Positions 59,681 to 64,000 of a stretch of DNA of 64,000 nucleotides are shown piece by piece. The notes under the pieces were generated by a model, which saw only the letters and a program-made list of their open reading frames with translations, was not told the origin of the DNA and ran no database searches. The DNA is taken from NCBI RefSeq assembly GCF_001570485.1, contig NZ_BCTA01000099.1, positions 59,268 to 123,267 of the forward strand. The letters run 5' to 3'. How positions within the stretch are numbered: position 1 is the stretch's first letter; each line of letters opens with the position of its first letter. The translations under genes and the position numbers were made by a program. This DNA is from Mycolicibacterium novocastrense. GTDB lineage: Bacteria > Actinomycetota > Actinomycetes > Mycobacteriales > Mycobacteriaceae.

Positions 59681-60918
59681 CGTCACGGGTCGTCATCGTC
59701 GGCAGTTCTGTCGGCGGGGTCCGCACGGCCCAGGCGCTGCGATCGGAAGGCTACGACGGCGACATCGTCCTCGTGGGCGAGGAAACTGCACTGCCCTACG
59801 ACAAACCGCCGCTATCCAAAGCGTTGCTTGCGGGTACGAGTGACATCGCGGCTGCGACGTTACTCACCAGAGACGCTGCCGCCGCCGACGCCATCGAGCT
59901 TCGCCTCGGCCGCCGCGCGATCGGAGTGGATGTCGCAGCGTGTGAGGTTGAGTTCGCCGATGATGAGCCCCTGCACTACGACCACCTGGTGGTGGCCACC
60001 GGAGCGAGCGCGCGACCATCCCCGTGGGGCCAGGGACCGGGCGTTCATGTGCTACGCACCCTAGAGGACTGTCTGCGGCTAAGAGCCGACCTCGTTGCCG
60101 GTGCCCGCCTCGTGGTGATCGGGGCAGGATTTATTGGGGCCGAGGTCGCGTCAACCGCGCGGTCACTGGGGCTGCAAGTGACGGTTGTCGACCCGGTGCC
60201 GGTGCCGATGAGCCGGGTGCTTACCGAAGAGATCGGTGGGTGGTTCGTCGATTTGCACCGAGACCACGGAGTGCACACGCGATTCGGCGTCGGTGTCGAG
60301 AATATTGAGGGGGAGCGCGGCAACTTGGAGGTCGGCCTCACGGACGGGACCGTCGTGGAAGCCGACACGGTGGTGGTGGGCATCGGCGCCGTTCCGAACG
60401 ACGGCTGGCTGATGCCGTCGGGACTGGTCGTCGATGACGGCCTGGTCTGCGACCAGTTCTGCCGCGCCGTCACGTCAGAGAACGTCTACGCAGTCGGCGA
60501 CGTGTCGCGTTGGTTTCATCGCGCCCGCGGCGTGATGATGCGCATCGAACACTGGACAAACGCGGTCGACCAGGCGTCTTGCGTCGCGCACAATATCTCG
60601 CACCCCGACCATCTGCGCTGCTACGAGCCCGTCGAGTACGTATGGAGCGACCAGTACGACTGGAAGATCCAGTTTTGCGGCCAAACAACTCACCTAAGTG
60701 AGCCACTCGTCGTCGGAGATCGATTGTCCGACAATCGATTCACAGCGCTCTACCCCGATCGCGAGCAACGTTTGAGCGGCGCCGCGATCGTGAACTGGCC
60801 TCGAGCACTGATCGAGTGCAGGCGTGCACTGAAGGTCGGCAGCGATCTCGAAACTGTGCGGGAGAGGCTCGAACTGTTAACGAACCCACCCGACACTGCC
60901 GCGACGCGATCACCATAG
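59677..60918 (+). CDS. FAD-dependent ferredoxin reductase of the dioxygenase
   Basis: 413 residues. VVIVGSSVGGVRTAQALRSEG, PYDKPPLSK, LVVIGAGFIGAEVASTAR, and NVYAVGDVSRW are standard for BphA4/PhtAd reductases. Delivers NADH electrons to the ferredoxin. Last gene of this unit; 552 bases follow before the next. Confidence 0.92.
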   Translation: MTSRVVIVGSSVGGVRTAQALRSEGYDGDIVLVGEETALPYDKPPLSKALLAGTSDIAAATLLTRDAAAADAIELRLGRRAIGVDVAACEVEFADDEPLHYDHLVVATGASARPSPWGQGPGVHVLRTLEDCLRLRADLVAGARLVVIGAGFIGAEVASTARSLGLQVTVVDPVPVPMSRVLTEEIGGWFVDLHRDHGVHTRFGVGVENIEGERGNLEVGLTDGTVVEADTVVVGIGAVPNDGWLMPSGLVVDDGLVCDQFCRAVTSENVYAVGDVSRWFHRARGVMMRIEHWTNAVDQASCVAHNISHPDHLRCYEPVEYVWSDQYDWKIQFCGQTTHLSEPLVVGDRLSDNRFTALYPDREQRLSGAAIVNWPRALIECRRALKVGSDLETVRERLELLTNPPDTAATRSP

Positions 60919-61470
60919 TGCGGCCACGCGTGGTTGCCCGCTGCATCAGACGTGACACTGTACGTCCGCCGAAGATGCTCGCTGCGGCGCCGCAATCTTA
61001 GTTCGACAACGTCTCACCAGCGGGAAACACGGCCCTCAAGATAAACACCTTGCCGTTATCTCGCCTCACCCGATCCCGAGTTGCTCCCCAGCGGCAACAG
61101 TGTCCTCATTGCGTTGTGCGCCGATCCGAGATGACTAGCGGAGCTGGCGCGAGTCGGCACGGGGGGCTGCCGACGTGCTGGCTGAAGAAGATAGTCTTTC
61201 CGCAGATCGGCGCGCGAGCAGCTCAACGAACACGCTCGCAAGTCCATCCGGGAGCACCCGCGACACCACGAATTGCGGCACCGGATGATCTGGATGGCGG
61301 CGGAGTCGGCGAATTCGTCTAGCGTGCTGCATATCTCGAGCTTTCGCCCCGTTAGGGGTACTGACCCAAGAGGTCAGCTCAGTGCGGCCCGTGCGGTATT
61401 GACGCAACCGGCGGGTGCCGATAATCTCTAATTGACAGAGTGTCATTCTGCCAACCAGAGAAGGTAGCCA
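60919..61470. other. Intergenic region with second IclR-type site
   Basis: 552 bases with no supported gene on either strand. The promoter-proximal end carries the operator-like copy B at 61421-61441 and AGAGAAGG before the next ATG. The rest shows nothing I can name. Confidence 0.5.
61421..61441. promoter_or_regulatory. Operator-like repeat, copy B (IclR candidate)
   Basis: ATAATCTCTAATTGACAGAG plus T; 17 of 21 identical to copy A at 56211, with the CTCT...AGAG symmetry kept. 30-50 bases before the cupin dioxygenase start, a typical repressor or activator position. Confidence 0.6.
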
Positions 61471-62556
61471 ATGTCCACCGCCGAGAGTTCAGAGCTCCGC
61501 GAATTTGACGTCGAGCTCGAGGCTGCCAACTTACGTGGGCAATGGATATACGACGAAATGCTGGAAAGCGTCGTCGGCGGCCCCAAGCCCGCCGGTGTTC
61601 CGTTTCTGTGGCGATGGCACGATGTTTACGCGAAGCTTCTGAAGTCGTGCGACGTGATGCCCGAAAGTTTGACGGCGCGACGCAATCTCTCGTTCATCAA
61701 TCCGGATGCCCGGGGAACCACGCACACCATGAACATGGGCATGCAGATGCTCAAGCCCGGCGAGATTGCCTATGCGCACCGCCATACCATGGCAGCGCTG
61801 CGGTTCGCTATTCAAGGCGGCCCCGGCCTGATTACTGTGGTGGACGGCGAGCCGTGCCAAATGGAGGACTACGACCTTGTCTTAACCCCTCGCTGGACGT
61901 GGCACGACCACGAGAATGCCACCTCGGAGAACGTCGTTTGGCTCGACGTGCTTGATATCGGATTGGTGCTCGGGCTCAATGTTCCCTTCTATGAGTCCTA
62001 CGGCGAGAAGCGCCAACCTCAACGCGACGAGCCGGGAGAGCATCTCGCCGACCGGGGGGGCCTGCTGCGCCCTGCGTGGGAGCAGGTCAAGACGGCGAAC
62101 TTTCCATTCCGCTATCCGTGGCGCGACGTCGAGCGGCAGCTCCAGCGGATGGCGGGCCTTGCGGGCAGTCCTTACGACGGCGTCGTCCTGCGTTATGCCA
62201 ACCCCGTCACAGGCGGATCGACCATGCCAACGCTCGATTGCTGGGTGCAATTGCTGCGGCCCGGCCAGCGGACCGACGCCCATCGCCACACGTCGAGTGC
62301 CGTGTATTTCGTCGTGCGTGGCGAAGGGACGACGGTCGTCGACGACGTGGAGCTTGACTGGGGGCCCCACGACAGTTTCGCGGTGCCTAACTGGAGCACC
62401 CATCACTTCGTCAACCGGTCGACGGAAGATGCCGTGCTGTTCTCGGTCAACGACATCCCCACACTTAAGGCACTCGATCTCTACTACGAAGAGCCCGAGC
62501 TGTCATTGGGGGCGCACCCGTTTCCCCCAGTACCCGCCAACGTCCGAGCCCGCTGA
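61471..62556 (+). CDS. Two-cupin ring-cleavage dioxygenase (gentisate / 1-hydroxy-2-naphthoate type)
   Basis: 361 residues. First cupin: PGEIAYAHRHTMAALRFAIQ (metal-binding His-x-His); second cupin: RTDAHRHTSSAVYFVVRGEG. Bicupin Fe(II) dioxygenases of this group include gentisate 1,2-dioxygenase and 1-hydroxy-2-naphthoate dioxygenase (PhdI, ~387 residues). Followed after 18 bases by a DHDPS-family hydratase-aldolase, the PhdI-PhdJ arrangement of phenanthrene pathways, so hydroxynaphthoate cleavage is the favoured guess. Confidence 0.85.
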   Translation: MSTAESSELREFDVELEAANLRGQWIYDEMLESVVGGPKPAGVPFLWRWHDVYAKLLKSCDVMPESLTARRNLSFINPDARGTTHTMNMGMQMLKPGEIAYAHRHTMAALRFAIQGGPGLITVVDGEPCQMEDYDLVLTPRWTWHDHENATSENVVWLDVLDIGLVLGLNVPFYESYGEKRQPQRDEPGEHLADRGGLLRPAWEQVKTANFPFRYPWRDVERQLQRMAGLAGSPYDGVVLRYANPVTGGSTMPTLDCWVQLLRPGQRTDAHRHTSSAVYFVVRGEGTTVVDDVELDWGPHDSFAVPNWSTHHFVNRSTEDAVLFSVNDIPTLKALDLYYEEPELSLGAHPFPPVPANVRAR

Positions 62557-62574
62557 CGTTTCACCAGAAAGGCA

Positions 62575-63579
62575 ATGCCTGTGCCTGACACGAAGTTGAC
62601 CGTTGATGACATCACAGGGGTCGTCGGCATCATTCCTACGCCCTCCATCCCGACGGCCGACCAGCCCGACACAACATTCTCCGTGGACCTCGACGAGGCG
62701 GCGACGCTCGCCGACTCGATGGTCCGCGGCGGGGTCGACGTGCTTATGACCACAGGCACCTTCGGCGAGTGTGCCTCGCTGACATGGGACGAGTTGCAAA
62801 GCTTCGTCGCCACCGTCGTCGATGCCGTCGCGGGTCGAATTCCGGTTTTCGCTGGAGCGACGACGCTCAACACCCGCGATACGATCACTCGAGGTCGTCG
62901 GCTCGGCGAGCTCGGTGCCGACGGTTTGTTCGTCGGTCGTCCGATGTGGCTGCCCCTCGACGACGCCGGAATTGTGCGCTTCTATCGCGATGTGGCCGAG
63001 GCAGTGCCGAACCTGGCATTGGTGGTCTACGACAACCCGGGCGCCTTCAAGGGAAAGATCGGGACCCCCGCATACGAGGCGCTTAGCCAGATACCACAGG
63101 TTGTCGCTGCCAAGCACCTCGGACTGCTCAGTGGCTCCGCCTTCCTCTCCGACCTCCGCGCCGTCGGCGGTCGTGTGCGGCTACTGCCGCTTGAGACCGA
63201 CTGGTACTACTTTGCCCGGCTATTCCCAGAGGAGGTCACCGCCTGTTGGTCGGGCAATGTGGCCTGCGGTCCTGCGCCGGTAACCCACTTGCGCGACTTA
63301 ATCCGAGCCGGCCGCTGGGACGACTGCCAAACGCTCACCGACGAACTGGAGGCCGCTCTCGCGACGCTCTACCCGGGCGGCAACTTCGCTGAATTCCTCA
63401 AGTACAGCATCCAGATCGACAACGCCCAATTCCAGGCGGCCGGTTTTATGCGCACGGGGCCCACCCGACCGCCGTACACCGAAGTGCCGGAGTCCTATTT
63501 GGCTGGCGGGCGCGAGGCCGGCAAGAACTGGGCCGCACTCCAGCAGCGCTATGCGTCACTTGCCGTCTCGAACCACTGA
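62575..63579 (+). CDS. Hydratase-aldolase of the DHDPS family (PhdJ/PhdG-like)
   Basis: 334 residues, the length of PhdJ/PhdG. DHDPS/NAL barrel: MTTGTFGECASLTWDEL, VVYDNPGAFKG (catalytic Tyr) and VVAAKHLGLLSG (Schiff-base Lys). Splits a benzylidenepyruvate-type ring-cleavage product to an aromatic aldehyde and pyruvate. ATG 62575 or GTG 62581 are both possible. Ends 18 bases before the extradiol dioxygenase. Confidence 0.87.
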   Translation: MPVPDTKLTVDDITGVVGIIPTPSIPTADQPDTTFSVDLDEAATLADSMVRGGVDVLMTTGTFGECASLTWDELQSFVATVVDAVAGRIPVFAGATTLNTRDTITRGRRLGELGADGLFVGRPMWLPLDDAGIVRFYRDVAEAVPNLALVVYDNPGAFKGKIGTPAYEALSQIPQVVAAKHLGLLSGSAFLSDLRAVGGRVRLLPLETDWYYFARLFPEEVTACWSGNVACGPAPVTHLRDLIRAGRWDDCQTLTDELEAALATLYPGGNFAEFLKYSIQIDNAQFQAAGFMRTGPTRPPYTEVPESYLAGGREAGKNWAALQQRYASLAVSNH

Positions 63580-63597
63580 ATCGCCTGAGGACAGCAC

Positions 63598-64000
63598 ATG
63601 TTGGTGAAGGCGTTGGGTTATGTGGGTGTGGAGTCTCCGGATGCGAAGGAGTGGTTGGAGTTCGGTCCGGAGGTTTTGGGGATGGAGGCGGTGGAGGCGG
63701 CCAGTGGGTCGGTTCTGTTGCGGATCGATGACGCCGATCACCGTTTGGCTGTGCATCACGGAGAGCGCAACCGGATGTTGTATGCGGGTTGGGATGTGGG
63801 CAGCGAGGAGGCGGTTGAGGCTGCCGGGGAGTTGTTGCATCGGCAGGGTATTGGGTTTGAGGTGGGAACCGAGGAGGACTGCGCAGCCCGCGGTGTGTTG
63901 GGCTTTGTGACGCTGTCGGATCCTTCGGGGTTGCGTCATGAGTTGTTTTACGGTCAGAAGGTGGTGCCGGGTTCCTTCCGGCCCGGTCGTGCGATATCGG
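63598..64000 (+). CDS. Extradiol (VOC-fold) dioxygenase, N-terminal part
   Basis: Open from ATG 63598 to the window edge (134 residues seen). LVKALGYVGVESPDAKEW and LVTLSDPSGLRHELFYG-like C-terminal segment of the first module match type I extradiol dioxygenases (BphC/PhdF/HsaC), whose active site is in the missing second module. Would cleave a catechol-type product of the dihydrodiol dehydrogenase. Codon use differs from its neighbours: Leu is mostly TTG and Gly/Val mostly GGT/GTG. Confidence 0.85.
   Translation, partial: MLVKALGYVGVESPDAKEWLEFGPEVLGMEAVEAASGSVLLRIDDADHRLAVHHGERNRMLYAGWDVGSEEAVEAAGELLHRQGIGFEVGTEEDCAARGVLGFVTLSDPSGLRHELFYGQKVVPGSFRPGRAIS

Larger units (their letters stand above)
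37047..64000. mobile_element. Putative integrative catabolic island, left end (right end outside window)
   Basis: The left border is defined by an integrase ending within a broken host gene. To the right, content changes from core mycobacterial genes to contiguous aromatic-catabolism operons with their own GntR and IclR regulators, gene remnants (gpmA, acetaldehyde dehydrogenase) and more variable base composition. No conjugation, replication or second att sequence is seen. The extent is inference. Confidence 0.45.

Noticed and set aside
60919..61470. Small frames between ferredoxin reductase and cupin gene
   Set aside because: Short, overlapping, low-complexity products with no ribosome-binding site or homology.

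Overview
The window is about 66% GC and looks like a fast-growing mycobacterium (Mycolicibacterium type). Evidence: a DosR-regulon block with a DosS/DosT-like haem sensor kinase, a sigK-rskA pair, Ku and LigD with RNase HI, a 13E12-family HNH gene with a LexA-type box, an F420/LLM oxidoreductase, an NRAMP transporter behind an IdeR/MntR-like box, and many GTG starts with coupled ATGA/GTGA overlaps. No species can be named from the sequence.

Layout. (1) 1-11.1 kb is a hypoxia/dormancy block: an APH/AAA fusion (Rv2004c-like), a small conserved protein with PEP synthase, a divergent three-domain OtsB1-like protein (degenerate HAD, trehalose phosphatase, GH65) with PfkB, and an orphan DosS/DosT-type kinase. 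DosR-box-like palindromes lie in the divergent promoter and ahead of the kinase. (2) 11.1-23.6 kb is core chromosome: tRNA-Arg(CCT), a Baeyer-Villiger-type monooxygenase, an LLM oxidoreductase, a YbdK-type ligase, a shortened sigK operon, a gamma-glutamylcyclotransferase/poly-gamma-glutamate hydrolase fusion coupled to MntH, two small secreted paralogues, an Rv0926c/Rv0927c-like pair, and Ku. (3) 23.5-37.0 kb: a PfkB-family sugar kinase, 13E12 HNH protein, LigD, RNase HI, a VOC protein, a large Ser/Thr kinase with a kelch ectodomain facing an FHA-HTH protein, a membrane protein broken by two frameshifts, an AraC regulator, and a truncated CheR/PAS-type sensor.

(4) At about 37.05 kb a tyrosine integrase ends inside the truncated sensor gene. 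From there to the right edge the content changes to catabolism, which I read as an integrative island whose far end is outside the window. The first part (39.0-54.4 kb) carries an SDR, a phthalate-type Rieske oxygenase, an unrecognised 170-residue protein, a PanB-like protein, a Cys-nucleophile hydrolase, a GntR/FCD regulator, a gpmA remnant, a putidaredoxin-type ferredoxin with its reductase, a 4,5-dihydroxyphthalate-decarboxylase-like protein, a Zn alcohol dehydrogenase, an RraA-type aldolase, a 4-oxalomesaconate-hydratase-like amidohydrolase, a P450, an aldehyde dehydrogenase, a 2-keto-4-pentenoate hydratase and a broken acetaldehyde dehydrogenase. FadR-like operators recur in it.

(5) 54.5-64.0 kb resembles mycobacterial/nocardioform polycyclic-aromatic or phthalate clusters: an IclR regulator with a frameshifted SnoaL-like gene, then ring-hydroxylating dioxygenase alpha and beta subunits, a small unknown protein, a dihydrodiol dehydrogenase, a 3Fe-4S ferredoxin and ferredoxin reductase. 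A second unit follows with a two-cupin ring-cleavage dioxygenase, a DHDPS-family hydratase-aldolase and the start of an extradiol dioxygenase. A shared 21-bp operator-like sequence precedes both units. Together they could dihydroxylate, rearomatise and cleave a fused-ring or carboxylated aromatic, but the substrate cannot be fixed from sequence. Five genes or remnants carry frameshifts and deserve checking against reads.
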